Positions 28,047 through 36,892 of a DNA stretch of 64,000 nt are shown in pieces. Numbering within the stretch: the stretch's first letter is position 1; each line of letters opens with the position of its first letter. Source of the DNA: Caulobacteraceae bacterium (GTDB lineage: Bacteria; Pseudomonadota; Alphaproteobacteria; Caulobacterales; Caulobacteraceae); contig JAIEQC010000015.1 in assembly GCA_019748055.1 (NCBI GenBank), positions 82,158 through 146,157 of the forward strand, read 5' to 3'. The position numbers and the translations under genes were made by a program. The notes below the pieces were generated by a model. The model saw only the letters and a list, made by a program, of their open reading frames with translations. It made no database searches and had not been told where the DNA came from.

Positions 28047-28445
28047 ATGGGCGCCATCGCCAAGGCCAGAAAGCTCAGAAAAGCCCTGACTCCCGCCGAG
28101 GCGCGTTTGTGGCTGCGCCTCCGGACTTTGCGGGACGAGGGGCTGCATTTTCGCCGCCAGCACCCGGAACGCGGCTACATTCTCGACTTCGTCTGCCTTG
28201 ACCGCCGCCTGATCGTCGAGGTGGACGGCGCGTCGCACGACACGGAAGATCGGGCGCGGAAGGACCGCGTCAGAGACGCCGTCCTCGGGCGGGAAGGGTT
28301 CGTCACCTTGCGATTCACGAATGTGGAAGTCCGGGATGACATCGAGCGGGTGGTGGACTCGGTCAGGTCGGCTTGCCTTGCCCTTCCCACCCGGTCGTCG
28401 CTGCGCGCCGACCACCCTCCCCTGTCGGGGAGGGAGATCCTTTAG
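28047..28445 (+). CDS. DUF559 protein, Vsr-like nuclease fold
   Basis: Protein of 132 residues. DUF559 proteins are predicted relatives of very-short-patch-repair endonucleases. Visible motifs are an N-terminal helical LRKALTPAEARLWLRLR, then FRRQHPERGYILDFVCLDRR and LIVEVDGASHD; D47, E58 and D60 match a PD-(D/E)xK-like active site. Residues from about 111 onward are encoded by the right-hand repeat, so that tail is repeat-derived and the ancestral protein may have ended earlier. The gene splits a response regulator from its kinase, and both nuclease activity and role are unknown. Confidence 0.85.
   Translation: MGAIAKARKLRKALTPAEARLWLRLRTLRDEGLHFRRQHPERGYILDFVCLDRRLIVEVDGASHDTEDRARKDRVRDAVLGREGFVTLRFTNVEVRDDIERVVDSVRSACLALPTRSSLRADHPPLSGREIL
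28378..28437 (-). repeat. Right inverted repeat of the DUF559 cassette
   Basis: 60-bp inverted copy of 27987-28040 containing the hairpin CCCTCCCCTGTCGGGGAGGG. It overlaps the 3' end of the DUF559 frame. Its terminal GGGAGA lies about 12 bp before the kinase ATG at 28449 and may serve as that gene's ribosome site. Confidence 0.85.
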
Positions 28446-28448
28446 GCG

Positions 28449-29864
28449 ATGAAACTTCCCTCCCTCTTCCGCCGCACGCCGTTCCGGCTGACGCTGCTGT
28501 TCCTGGCGCTGTTCGCGGCGGTCGCGGCGGCGGTGCTGGCCTACGTCTACGTCGCCTCGGCCCAGGAGGCACGGACGCGGGCGGAGCGCAGCGTGCGCGG
28601 CGAGATGGAGATCCTGACCGGCATCCATCGGGAACGCGGCTTCGACGCCCTGAACCGCGCCCTGATCGACCGCACGCTGTCGAACGGCGACTATCTGTAC
28701 CTGCTGATGACCGACGACGGTCAGAAGATCACGGGCAACCTGACCACCTCGCCCATCACCGACTTTCAGGGCCCGCGTCAGTGGGAGACGTTCCGCTTCA
28801 CCGACGTCGATCCGGACGGGCGGGTGGTGCGGCGCCAGTCCATGGGCGTGCAGGTGCGCCTGCCCAGCGGCGAGATGCTGTTCGTCGGCGAGGACATCGG
28901 CGAGATCGAGCAATACTTGGCCCGCCTGACCCAGGCCCTGTGGGGCGCCATGGCGATGGTGGTGCTGCTGGGCGTCGGGGGCGGCCTGCTGGTCAGCCGC
29001 AACGTCGAGCGCGCCATGGGCCGGCTGAACACCGTCGTCGGCGCGGTCCAGGACGGCGACCTGAAGGCGCGGGTGGCGGTCAAGGGCACGGGCGACGAGC
29101 TGGACGAGCTGGGTCAGGGGCTGAACGCCATGCTGGACCGGATGGAGGCGTCCATGGCCTCGATCCGCCACGCCGGCGACGCCATCGCCCATGACCTGCG
29201 CAGCCCGCTGACGCGCATGCGCGCCAAGCTGGAGGTCGCCCTGATCGACGCCGAGGCGGGCAAGATCGACGGCGTCGAGGCGCTGGACATGGCGCTGAAC
29301 GAGGCGGACGACCTCTTGAAGACCTTCAACGCCGTGCTGGCCATCGCCCGGCTGCAGGCCGCCGCCGGCGCCGGCCGCACGCCCGATCCCAGCCGCTTCG
29401 ACGCCGCCGAACTGGCCGCCGACATGGCCGAGCTGTATGAGCCCGCCAGCGAGGACAAGGGGCTGGAGTTCTCCGCCGAGATCGAGCGCGGGCTGATGGT
29501 CGACGCCAATCGGTCCTTCCTGTCCCAGGCCCTGGCGAACGTTCTGGACAATGCGGTCAAGTACACGCCCTCGGGCGGGGCCGTGGTGCTGCGGGCGCGG
29601 CGGCGCAGTTCGGGCGACGTGGAGTTCTCGGTCACCGACACCGGCCCCGGCGTGCCGGAGGAAGACCGCGAGCGGGTGCTTCAGCGCTTCGTCCGGCTGG
29701 ACAACAGCCGCACCGAGCCCGGCTCGGGCCTGGGCCTGTCGCTGGTCGGCGCGGTGATGGAGGCGCACGGCGGCCGCATCCAGCTGGACGAGGGGCCGGG
29801 CGAGTACGGCGGTCAGGGGCCCGGCCTGCGCGTGGCTCTCATCCTGCCGGCGGCCGCGACGTGA
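28449..29864 (+). CDS. Sensor histidine kinase (HtrA cluster)
   Basis: Inner-membrane kinase of 471 residues with two membrane helices (about 13-35 and 160-182), a periplasmic region of about 125 residues, and a HAMP domain (LVSRNVERAMGRLNTVVGAV). The phospho-acceptor is in DAIAHDLRSPLTRMRAKLE. N box NVLDNAVKYTPSGG and G boxes DTGPGVPEED and GSGLGLSLVG follow. It is the probable partner of the regulator at 27304 despite the intervening DUF559 cassette. Its stop overlaps the GTG of glnE. Confidence 0.93.
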   Translation: MKLPSLFRRTPFRLTLLFLALFAAVAAAVLAYVYVASAQEARTRAERSVRGEMEILTGIHRERGFDALNRALIDRTLSNGDYLYLLMTDDGQKITGNLTTSPITDFQGPRQWETFRFTDVDPDGRVVRRQSMGVQVRLPSGEMLFVGEDIGEIEQYLARLTQALWGAMAMVVLLGVGGGLLVSRNVERAMGRLNTVVGAVQDGDLKARVAVKGTGDELDELGQGLNAMLDRMEASMASIRHAGDAIAHDLRSPLTRMRAKLEVALIDAEAGKIDGVEALDMALNEADDLLKTFNAVLAIARLQAAAGAGRTPDPSRFDAAELAADMAELYEPASEDKGLEFSAEIERGLMVDANRSFLSQALANVLDNAVKYTPSGGAVVLRARRRSSGDVEFSVTDTGPGVPEEDRERVLQRFVRLDNSRTEPGSGLGLSLVGAVMEAHGGRIQLDEGPGEYGGQGPGLRVALILPAAAT

Positions 29865-32740
29865 TCCCGCTTTCGCCCTGCGGCCCGGTGGTGGATCAAG
29901 GGGCCGCCGACCGGGCGTACGACCGTCTGGCCGAGGCGGCGGGGGAGCAGGGCTGGAGCGACGCGCTCGATGCGGCCTGGCCCGCGCTGGCGCCGGCCTT
30001 CGCCGCCTCGCCCTATCTGTTCGGACTGGCCCGGCGCTGGCCGGACATGCTGCGCGGCGTGCTGGAGCAGGGACCGGACGCGCGGCTGGCGCAGGTGGTT
30101 GCCTCCACCGAAGCTCTCGAAGGCGGGGCGGACGCGGTGCGGGCCCCGCTGCGACGGCTGAAGGCCGAGCTGCATCTGCTGACCGCGCTGGCCGACCTGG
30201 GCGGCGTCTGGTCGCTGGATCAGGTCACCGACGCCCTGACCCGCTTCGCCGACGTCTCGTGCGCCGCCGCCCTGGCCGCCGTGGCCCACGACCAGAGGGA
30301 GCGGGGCAAGTTGGTCTCGGCCCCCGACGATCCGCGCGGCCCTGTGCCCGGCCTGTTCGGACTGGCCATGGGCAAGCACGGCGCGGGCGAGCTGAACTAC
30401 TCCTCGGACGTCGACGTCAGCCTGTTCTGGGACCCCGACATCGTGGCGACCGCCCTGGCCGACGGCGTCGAGCCGCAGCGCTTTCTTGACCGGCTGACCC
30501 ACGCCTTCGCCCAGCTGATGCAGGAGCGGACGGGCGACGGCTACGTCTTCCGCGTCGACCTGCGCCTGCGCCCCGATCCGTCGTCGACGCCGCCCTGCGT
30601 CGCGGCCCCCTTCGCGCTCAGCTACTATGAAAGCGTCGGCCAGAACTGGGAGCGGGCGGCCTTCATCAAGGCCCGGCCGGCGATCGGCGATCTGGAGGCG
30701 GGCCGCGCCTTCCTGAAGGCGCTGACGCCCTTCGTCTGGCGCCGCAGCCTGGACTATCAGGCCATTCTCGACGTCCACTCGATCAAGCGCCAGATCCACG
30801 TCCACAAGACCGGCGAGGGACTGGAGGCGGCGGGCGCCAACCTGAAGCTGGGTCGCGGCGGCATCCGCGAGATCGAGTTCTTCGCCCAGACCCAGCAGCT
30901 GATCCTGGGCGGCCGCGACCCCCGCCTTCGCAGCCCCCGGACGCTCGACGCGCTGCAGGCGCTGACCGCCGCCGGCCACGTGAGCGAGGAGGTCCGGCTG
31001 GAGCTGTCGCAGGCCTACGTCGAGCTGCGCGGTCTGGAGCACCGCGCCCAGATGCTGGAGGACGAGCAGACCCACCGCCTGCCGGTCGAGCCCGAGCGCC
31101 GCCGCGCGGTCGCGGCCCTGGCCGGCGAGAGCGACCTGGCCCTGTTCGACGCGGGGGTCGAGGCCCTCCTGGCCGGGGTCAACGCCCGCTACGGCCAGCT
31201 GTTCGAGGGCGAGGAGGATCTGTCGTCGCCCTATGGCAGCCTGGTCTTCACCGGGGTGGAGAACGATCCCGGCACCTTGGAGACGCTCGGCCGCATGGGC
31301 TTCTCCGAGCCCGCGACGGTGGCCGACGCCATCCGCTCCTGGCACCACGGACGCATTCCCGCCACCCGCACCGCGCGGGGGCGCGAGCTGTTCACCCGGC
31401 TGGCCCCACGACTGCTGACCGCCATGGCCGAAACCGGCGCGCCGGACGCCGCCTTCCGGCGGTTCGGGACCTTCTTCGCCGGCCTCACCGCCGGGGTGCA
31501 GGTCCAGGCCCTGTTCCTGAACCAGCCAGCCCTGTTCCAGACCATCGTCGGCGTCATGGCCCATGCGCCGCGTCTGGCCCGCACCCTCGGCCGACGCCCG
31601 GCCATTCTGGACAGCGTGCTGGACGCGCGGCTGTACCTCGACCTCGACGAGGACTCCGGCGTCGTCGGCCAGATGCTGGCCGACGCGCGCGCCACCGACT
31701 TCGAGGGCGCCATGAACGTGGCGCGGCGCGTGCATCGCGAACAGGTGTTCCGCATCGGTCTGCAGGTCCTGACCGGCCGCGCCGGCGCCGACGCGGCGGG
31801 GCGCGGCTACACCGCGCTGGCCGACGGCATCCTGGAGGCGTTGTCGGAAGCCGCGCTGCGCGAGGTGACGCGTCAGGCCGGGACGATGGAGGGCGCCGTG
31901 GCCGTGGTGGCGCTGGGCAAGGCGGGCTCGCGCGAGATGACCGCCGGGTCGGACCTGGACCTGATGACCCTGTACCGCGCCGCGCCGGACGCGACCTCGT
32001 CGGTCAAGGGCTGGTCGGCCGACGTCTTCTACGTCCGCTTCACCCAGCGGCTGATCGCGGCCCTGTCGGCCCACACGGCGGAGGGGGAACTGTACGAGGT
32101 CGACATGCGCCTGCGCCCCACGGGCTCCAAGGGGCCGGTGGCGCTCAGCCTGTCCGCGTTCGAGGCGCATCACCGGGACCAGGCCGACACCTGGGAACGG
32201 ATGGCCCTGACGCGGGCGCGGCGGGTCTGGGCCAGCGATCCGGACTTCGGCCGCGCGGTGGAGGCGACGATCGAGGCCGTTCTGCGTGCGCCCCGGCCCG
32301 AGGTCGATCTGGCCGGCGACGTCCGCGCCATGCGTGACCTGATGGACCGCGAGCGGGCGCCGTCCGGCTTCTGGGACCTGAAGCTGACCCCCGGCGGCCA
32401 GGTGGACGCCGAGTTCATCGCCCAGTTCCGCCAGCTGGAGGCCGCGCGCGATGGCGGGCCGCTGACCGTGTCCACGGTCGCCGCGCTGGCGGACGATCCG
32501 GTGCCGGCGCGGTCATGGGCCCTGCATCAGGCGGTGGGCCAGGTGCTGGCCTGCGCCTTCGACGACCGGCCCGATCCGGATGACGAGCCGCAGGGCCTGC
32601 GCGACCTGATGGCCCGCACCGCCGGCGTCGCCGATTTCGACAGCCTGAAGATCGAGATGTCGGCCCTGCGCGCCGCCACGCGGGCGGAGCTGGAACGCCT
32701 GCTCCCGCGCCGCGACGGAGAATCCGCGCGCGCGCGTTGA
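29861..32740 (+). CDS. glnE: Glutamine synthetase adenylyltransferase/adenylyl-removing enzyme
   Basis: Controls glutamine synthetase by adding or removing AMP in response to PII and glutamine. The 959-residue protein has two nucleotidyltransferase domains, each with a DxD signature: GAGELNYSSDVDVSLFWD near 180 (deadenylylase half) and SREMTAGSDLDLMTLY near 700 (adenylylase half), with helical regulatory domains between. Length is normal. It starts with GTG at 29861, overlapping the kinase stop, so transcription may be linked to the two-component operon. Confidence 0.96.
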   Translation: MIPLSPCGPVVDQGAADRAYDRLAEAAGEQGWSDALDAAWPALAPAFAASPYLFGLARRWPDMLRGVLEQGPDARLAQVVASTEALEGGADAVRAPLRRLKAELHLLTALADLGGVWSLDQVTDALTRFADVSCAAALAAVAHDQRERGKLVSAPDDPRGPVPGLFGLAMGKHGAGELNYSSDVDVSLFWDPDIVATALADGVEPQRFLDRLTHAFAQLMQERTGDGYVFRVDLRLRPDPSSTPPCVAAPFALSYYESVGQNWERAAFIKARPAIGDLEAGRAFLKALTPFVWRRSLDYQAILDVHSIKRQIHVHKTGEGLEAAGANLKLGRGGIREIEFFAQTQQLILGGRDPRLRSPRTLDALQALTAAGHVSEEVRLELSQAYVELRGLEHRAQMLEDEQTHRLPVEPERRRAVAALAGESDLALFDAGVEALLAGVNARYGQLFEGEEDLSSPYGSLVFTGVENDPGTLETLGRMGFSEPATVADAIRSWHHGRIPATRTARGRELFTRLAPRLLTAMAETGAPDAAFRRFGTFFAGLTAGVQVQALFLNQPALFQTIVGVMAHAPRLARTLGRRPAILDSVLDARLYLDLDEDSGVVGQMLADARATDFEGAMNVARRVHREQVFRIGLQVLTGRAGADAAGRGYTALADGILEALSEAALREVTRQAGTMEGAVAVVALGKAGSREMTAGSDLDLMTLYRAAPDATSSVKGWSADVFYVRFTQRLIAALSAHTAEGELYEVDMRLRPTGSKGPVALSLSAFEAHHRDQADTWERMALTRARRVWASDPDFGRAVEATIEAVLRAPRPEVDLAGDVRAMRDLMDRERAPSGFWDLKLTPGGQVDAEFIAQFRQLEAARDGGPLTVSTVAALADDPVPARSWALHQAVGQVLACAFDDRPDPDDEPQGLRDLMARTAGVADFDSLKIEMSALRAATRAELERLLPRRDGESARAR

Positions 32741-32799
32741 AGCTTTCGACAGGGAAGACCGGGCCACGGGAAAAGGGCCCCATCGGAGACATCATAGAG

Positions 32800-33375
32800 A
32801 TGAAGCGCACCCTCATCGTCGGCGGCTTGGCCGCCATGACGCTCGCCGCCGGCGGCGCCGCCTTGGCCCAGCAGGCCCCGCAGGACCCGCCGCGTGCCGC
32901 CCGCGGCGACCGTGACGGCGACGGCCGGATATCGAAGGCCGAGTTCGTCGACGGCCGCGTCGGCCGCCTGAGCGCAGTCGACGCGAACCGTGACGGCACG
33001 GTCACGCGCGAAGAGATGCAGGCCGGCCGCGAGGCGCGCCGTGCCCAGGGCGCAGACCGCGCCTTCGCCCGAATGGACGCCGACGGGAACGGAGCGATCA
33101 CCCGCGCCGAGTTCGACGCCGTCCGCGCAGAGCGTGGCGAACGCCGGGCTGAGCGCGGCGAACGTCGCGGCGGACGCGCGATGCACCGCGGCGGCCGTCG
33201 CGGACCGGGCATGGAGCGCGGGCCGGTGGTGATCGCCGAGGTTCAAGCGCGCGCCGAGCAGGGCTTCGCCAGAGTGGACGCGAATGGCGACGGCTACGTC
33301 ACCGCCGAGGAGCGTCAGGCCCAGCGGGCGGAGCGCCGCGAACGCCGGTCGCGCCCCGCGCCCGCTTCGGAGTAA
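32800..33375 (+). CDS. Secreted EF-hand protein with four calcium sites
   Basis: Protein of 191 residues with a signal peptide (about 1-23, ALA before QQA) and four EF-hand loops: 37-49 (DRDGDGRISKAEF), 61-73 (DANRDGTVTREEM), 93-105 (DADGNGAITRAEF) and 160-172 (DANGDGYVTAEER). All keep the calcium-ligand positions. An Arg/Gly-rich linker (about 107-145) separates loops three and four. Probably a periplasmic calcium or metal-ion sensor. It is 5 bp upstream of an ECF sigma factor gene, suggesting a shared response. Confidence 0.9.
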   Translation: MKRTLIVGGLAAMTLAAGGAALAQQAPQDPPRAARGDRDGDGRISKAEFVDGRVGRLSAVDANRDGTVTREEMQAGREARRAQGADRAFARMDADGNGAITRAEFDAVRAERGERRAERGERRGGRAMHRGGRRGPGMERGPVVIAEVQARAEQGFARVDANGDGYVTAEERQAQRAERRERRSRPAPASE

Positions 33376-33380
33376 GGTCC

Positions 33381-34004
33381 ATGCCGGGATCGACGATCGC
33401 GATCGGCGGCCCCTTCCTCAAGCGCGAGGCGGAGCGGCCGCGAGACGTGATCGTCGATCCCGATCAGGACCTGATCCGGCGCGTGGGCCGAGGCGACCCA
33501 GCAGCGGTCCAGGCGCTGGTCGCGCGCAAGCTTCCGCGCCTGCTGGCGCTGGCCCAGCGCATGCTGAACGATCCGGCGGAGGCCGAGGACGTCGCGCAGG
33601 AGGCCATGCTGCGGGCCTGGAGGCAGGCGCCGCGCTGGACGCCCGGCAAGGCCCGGTTCGACACCTGGCTGCACCGGGTGGCGCTGAACCTGTGCTATGA
33701 CCGGCTGAGACGGCGGCGCGAGCGGCCGACGGAGGCGCCGCCCGAGCAGATTTACGACGGGCCCGCGCCGGACCGGGGCCTGCTGGCCCTGGACGTCGGC
33801 CGGCGGGTGGACGCGGCCCTGGCCGCCCTGCCCGACCGCCAGCGCGAAGCGGTGGTCCTGTGTCACCACCAGGGGCTGACCAACATCGAGGCCGCGGCCG
33901 CGATGGAGATCAGCGTCGAGGCTCTGGAGAGCCTGCTGTCGCGCGGACGCCGCGCCTTGAGGACCGCCCTGGCCGATCTCCGGCCCGGCGCGGAAGGAGC
34001 ATGA
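33381..34004 (+). CDS. ECF-type RNA polymerase sigma factor
   Basis: Sigma-70 family protein of 207 residues. Region 2 contains LLALAQRMLNDPAEAEDVAQEAMLRAW and FDTWLHRVALNLCYD, and region 4 contains ALAALPDRQREAVVLCHHQGLTNIEAAAAMEISVEAL, with the recognition helix. A short N-terminal extension precedes region 2. The downstream gene overlaps by ATGA and encodes a likely membrane-bound partner, as expected for sigma/anti-sigma pairs. It is placed between an EF-hand protein and a metal-sensor-like gene, hinting at a metal or envelope trigger. Confidence 0.93.
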   Translation: MPGSTIAIGGPFLKREAERPRDVIVDPDQDLIRRVGRGDPAAVQALVARKLPRLLALAQRMLNDPAEAEDVAQEAMLRAWRQAPRWTPGKARFDTWLHRVALNLCYDRLRRRRERPTEAPPEQIYDGPAPDRGLLALDVGRRVDAALAALPDRQREAVVLCHHQGLTNIEAAAAMEISVEALESLLSRGRRALRTALADLRPGAEGA

Positions 34005-34459
34005 CGATGAAGCGCGAGCGCTTCGAGGATCTGGCCGGGATGCACGGCGGCGACCTGCGTCGCTGGCCCGAGGGCGAACGCGCCGCCGCCGAACGGCTGC
34101 TGGCCGAAACGCCTGACCTGCGCGCCGTGCTGGACGAGGCGGCCTCGCTGGACGCCCTGCTGGACGCCTCGCCGACGCTCTGGCCGTCGCAGGCCCTGCG
34201 CGACCGGGTGATCGCCGCCGCCCCCCGGCCCGCGCGCGTGCCGGCCTTGGCGGGCGTCGCGGGATGGATCGGCGTCCTGTCGCCGGCGGGATGGAGCCGG
34301 TCGGGCGTGGCCTTCGGGGCCGGCTGGGCCGCCGCCGCCTGTGCCGGCGTGGTCGCCGGCTTGATGCTGACCCAGGTCCTGACCGCCGATCTCCAGGCCG
34401 ACGCCGTGCTGTACCAGGCCTCGCTCAGCGCCATGGACGACGTGGACCTTCTGGGATGA
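34001..34459 (+). CDS. Probable anti-sigma factor (single-pass membrane)
   Basis: Protein of 152 residues overlapping the sigma factor stop as ATGA. The N-terminal cytoplasmic part has ERFEDLAGMHGGDLRRWPEGERAAAERLL, an arrangement seen in alphaproteobacterial regulators encoded next to ECF sigma genes. One membrane helix (about 102-125, GAGWAAAACAGVVAGLMLTQVL) places the last 25 residues outside. No zinc-binding HxxxCxxC motif is present, so it is not a ZAS-type factor. Function is inferred from context. ATG at 34001 with AAGGAG is preferred; 34007 is possible. Confidence 0.75.
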   Translation: MTMKRERFEDLAGMHGGDLRRWPEGERAAAERLLAETPDLRAVLDEAASLDALLDASPTLWPSQALRDRVIAAAPRPARVPALAGVAGWIGVLSPAGWSRSGVAFGAGWAAAACAGVVAGLMLTQVLTADLQADAVLYQASLSAMDDVDLLG

Positions 34460-34968
34460 GCGCGCGCGGACTGAAGATCGGCCTGGTGGCGCTCGTTCTG
34501 GTCAACGTCTTCGCCTTGGCGGCGCTGGGGACCACGCTGGTGCAGCTGAACCGGGTCGAGACCCGGCTGGAGGCCGAGGTCGACGCGCGTCCGAACGGCG
34601 AGCGCCGCTCGCCCCGTCGCATGATGCGCGAGCTGGACCCGGAAGTGCGCGAGAGGGTGGGCGAGGCCCTGCGCGCCTCGGCCCTGGCGGCGCGGCCCGA
34701 CTTCGAGGAGGCGCGTCGCCTGCGTCGCGAGGCCGTGGAGGCCGTGGCCGCCGAAGGCTTCGACCGGGCCGCCGTCGCCGACCTGCTGGAGCGGTCGCGG
34801 GCGGCCGAGCTGCGCGGGCGCGAGCGGCTGGAAGCCGACTCCCTGGCCCTGATGGCGACGCTGGAACCAGCCGACCGGGCACGTCTGGCGCCGATGCTGG
34901 CGCGGTCCGGGCGCGGTGGGAGAGGTGGTCGCGACCGGGGCCCGCCGGAGGCGCCGCCGGCCGAGTGA
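34456..34968 (+). CDS. Periplasmic heavy-metal sensor-like protein (CnrX/Spy type)
   Basis: Protein of 170 residues with one N-terminal membrane helix (about 7-28) and a periplasmic domain of long charged helices (EVRERVGEALRASALAARPDFEEARRLRREAVEAV; LEADSLALMATLEPADRARLAPML), the LTxxQ/CnrX-like pattern. In other systems such proteins sense Ni, Co or misfolded protein and control the ECF sigma factor through its anti-sigma partner. Overlap with the upstream gene by ATGA supports this. The C-terminus is Gly/Arg/Pro-rich. Which signal it senses is unknown. Confidence 0.82.
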   Translation: MSARGLKIGLVALVLVNVFALAALGTTLVQLNRVETRLEAEVDARPNGERRSPRRMMRELDPEVRERVGEALRASALAARPDFEEARRLRREAVEAVAAEGFDRAAVADLLERSRAAELRGRERLEADSLALMATLEPADRARLAPMLARSGRGGRGGRDRGPPEAPPAE

Positions 34969-34973
34969 TCCTC

Positions 34974-36821
34974 TCAGGCGGCGCGGGCCTGAGACGGGGT
35001 TTCGGAGCCCTGTGCCGGCCGTCGCATCGGCATCAAGAACGACACAGTCGTGCCGCGTCCGGGCTCGCTCTCCAGCGTCAGCTGCCCGCCGTGCATCTCG
35101 ATCAGCGACTTGGTGAGCGCAAGGCCAAGGCCGGTGCCCTGGGTCGTCTTGGAATGCTGGCCCTCGACCTGCTCGAACGGCCGGGCCAGACGGTCGATGT
35201 CTTCCGGCGCGATGCCGATGCCGGTGTCCGTCACGGCGACTCGGACGTGATGCGGGTCGGGCCGGGACAGAGCCACGACGATCGACCCTCCCTCGGGCGT
35301 GAACTTCACGGCGTTGGAGATGAGGTTCAGCAGCACCTGCTTCAGGCCGCGGTGGTCCGCCTCCACGTCCGGCAGGTCCGGGGCGTCCAGCGTGGCGGTC
35401 AGGCCGGCCTCCTGGATCTTGCCGCGCATCAGCCGCAGGGCGTCGTCGCAGATCTCCTTCAGCGACACCGTCTCATAGTGCAGCGTCAGCTTGCCGGCCT
35501 CGATCTTGGCCATGTCGAGGATGTCGTTGATCAGGCTGAGCAGGTGCTGGCCCGACTTCAGGATGTCGGCGGCATAGCCCTTGTAGCGCGCGTCGCCCAA
35601 GGGGCCGAACATCTCGGCCGCCATGATCTCCGAGAAGCCGTTGATGGCGTTCAGCGGGGTGCGCAGTTCGTGGCTCATGTTGGCCAGGAATTCGGACTTG
35701 GCCTGGTTGGCGGCCTCGGCCCGGGTCATGGCGACCTCGTACTTGCGGGCCAGAAGGGCCAGCTTCTCCTGGCTGGCCTCCAGCTGGTTCACCATGACGC
35801 GCAGGCGCTCGGTGGACTTCCGCCGCTCCTCCTCCTGCCGCTTGATGGCGGTGACGTCGGCGGCGGTGACCACCGTCCCTCCGTCGCTGGTGAACCGTTC
35901 CGACACCTGCAGCCAGCGGCCGTCGTGCAGCTCCAGCTCGCGCGCGCCGGCGCGGCCGCCGGGGGCCGGCTGGTCGGACTTCACCGCCAGCGCCGCGATG
36001 CGGTTCAGATCGTCCTTGCGGGCACCGCGCTTCACCGCGCCGGGCTCGAAGCCGAAGGCGTCCTCGAACGCCTCGTTCCACAGGATCAGCCGGCCGTGCC
36101 GATCGAACAGGACGAAGGCGTCCGTCACGCTCTCGATGCCGTCGCGCAGGCGGCCTTCGGCGGCCTGGGCCTTGGCTTTGGCACGGCGCTCCTCGGTGAT
36201 GTCCAGCGCCATGCCGGTGATGCGGACGAAGCCGACGTCGTCGCGACGGCCCTGGGCCTGGCCGCGCGCGTCGATCCAGCGGGGCCGGCCGTGCGGGTCG
36301 GGCACGGGAAAGGTCGCCTCGAAGGCGCCGAAGGCCTGGGCCTGACGCAGGGCGTGGGTCAGCTCCTCGCGGTACTCCGGATGGATGCGCGCCAGCACGG
36401 TCTCGGCCGGGTGAACGCCGCCGGGCAGGCCGATCAGGGCGCCCATGTAGTCCGACAGATCGACCTGGTCGGTCCGCAGGTCCCACTCCCAGATGCCGCA
36501 GCGCGCGCCCTCCACCGCGATGCGGAAGCGGTGCTCGGTCTCGGCCCACTCCTTGCGGATGGCGTCCTGACGGGCGTTCAGCACCAGCAGCAGGCAGATC
36601 ATCATGATGCCGACGGCGGCGGGGATCAGCAGGATCCAGCCGTCGGTGGTCAGGGCGCGCGGATCGAGCGACGCCCCCTGCGAGCGCGTGACCCACAGGG
36701 CGTAGAGGCCCAGCGCCAGGGCCGACAGCAGGCCCAGAATGCGCGCCCACGTCGGCGGGCCGCGACGACGGTCGGTCGCGCGTCGCCCCTGCCCGGTGAT
36801 GCGGCGCTCCTGGCCCCGCAC
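34974..36821 (-). CDS. PAS-domain sensor histidine kinase (PleC/DivJ-like family)
   Basis: Protein of 615 residues. Two membrane helices (about 28-47 and 62-84) precede two PAS domains (about 95-210 and 230-345), then a coiled-coil linker ([25 protein letters not shown]) and a catalytic core with [33 protein letters not shown] and [18 protein letters not shown]. The [21 protein letters not shown] stretch resembles PleC, DivJ and CckN, the kinases that phosphorylate DivK in Caulobacterales. It could be a cell-cycle kinase, but exact identity cannot be assigned. The start is GTG at 36821. Confidence 0.9.
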   Translation of the reverse strand: MRGQERRITGQGRRATDRRRGPPTWARILGLLSALALGLYALWVTRSQGASLDPRALTTDGWILLIPAAVGIMMICLLLVLNARQDAIRKEWAETEHRFRIAVEGARCGIWEWDLRTDQVDLSDYMGALIGLPGGVHPAETVLARIHPEYREELTHALRQAQAFGAFEATFPVPDPHGRPRWIDARGQAQGRRDDVGFVRITGMALDITEERRAKAKAQAAEGRLRDGIESVTDAFVLFDRHGRLILWNEAFEDAFGFEPGAVKRGARKDDLNRIAALAVKSDQPAPGGRAGARELELHDGRWLQVSERFTSDGGTVVTAADVTAIKRQEEERRKSTERLRVMVNQLEASQEKLALLARKYEVAMTRAEAANQAKSEFLANMSHELRTPLNAINGFSEIMAAEMFGPLGDARYKGYAADILKSGQHLLSLINDILDMAKIEAGKLTLHYETVSLKEICDDALRLMRGKIQEAGLTATLDAPDLPDVEADHRGLKQVLLNLISNAVKFTPEGGSIVVALSRPDPHHVRVAVTDTGIGIAPEDIDRLARPFEQVEGQHSKTTQGTGLGLALTKSLIEMHGGQLTLESEPGRGTTVSFLMPMRRPAQGSETPSQARAA

Positions 36822-36892
36822 GTGCGCGCCTCCCGACCGATGTGATCCGATCCGGCGAATCTAGGCTGCGTCGCGGATTCCTGTCGAGGGCG

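Larger units (their letters stand above)
27987..28437. mobile_element. Candidate DUF559 cassette bounded by inverted palindromic repeats
   Basis: A 451-bp unit made of a left repeat, a DUF559 ORF and a right repeat in inverted orientation, placed exactly in the gap between a response regulator and its kinase (11 bp to each neighbour). Repeat ends begin TCTCCCTCCCC in both. No convincing target-site duplication is visible. This looks like a small insertion unit, but mobility is inferred, not shown. Confidence 0.55.

Noticed and set aside
29813..32173. 786-codon minus-strand frame antisense to glnE
   Set aside because: Shadow; glnE has both nucleotidyltransferase motifs on the plus strand.
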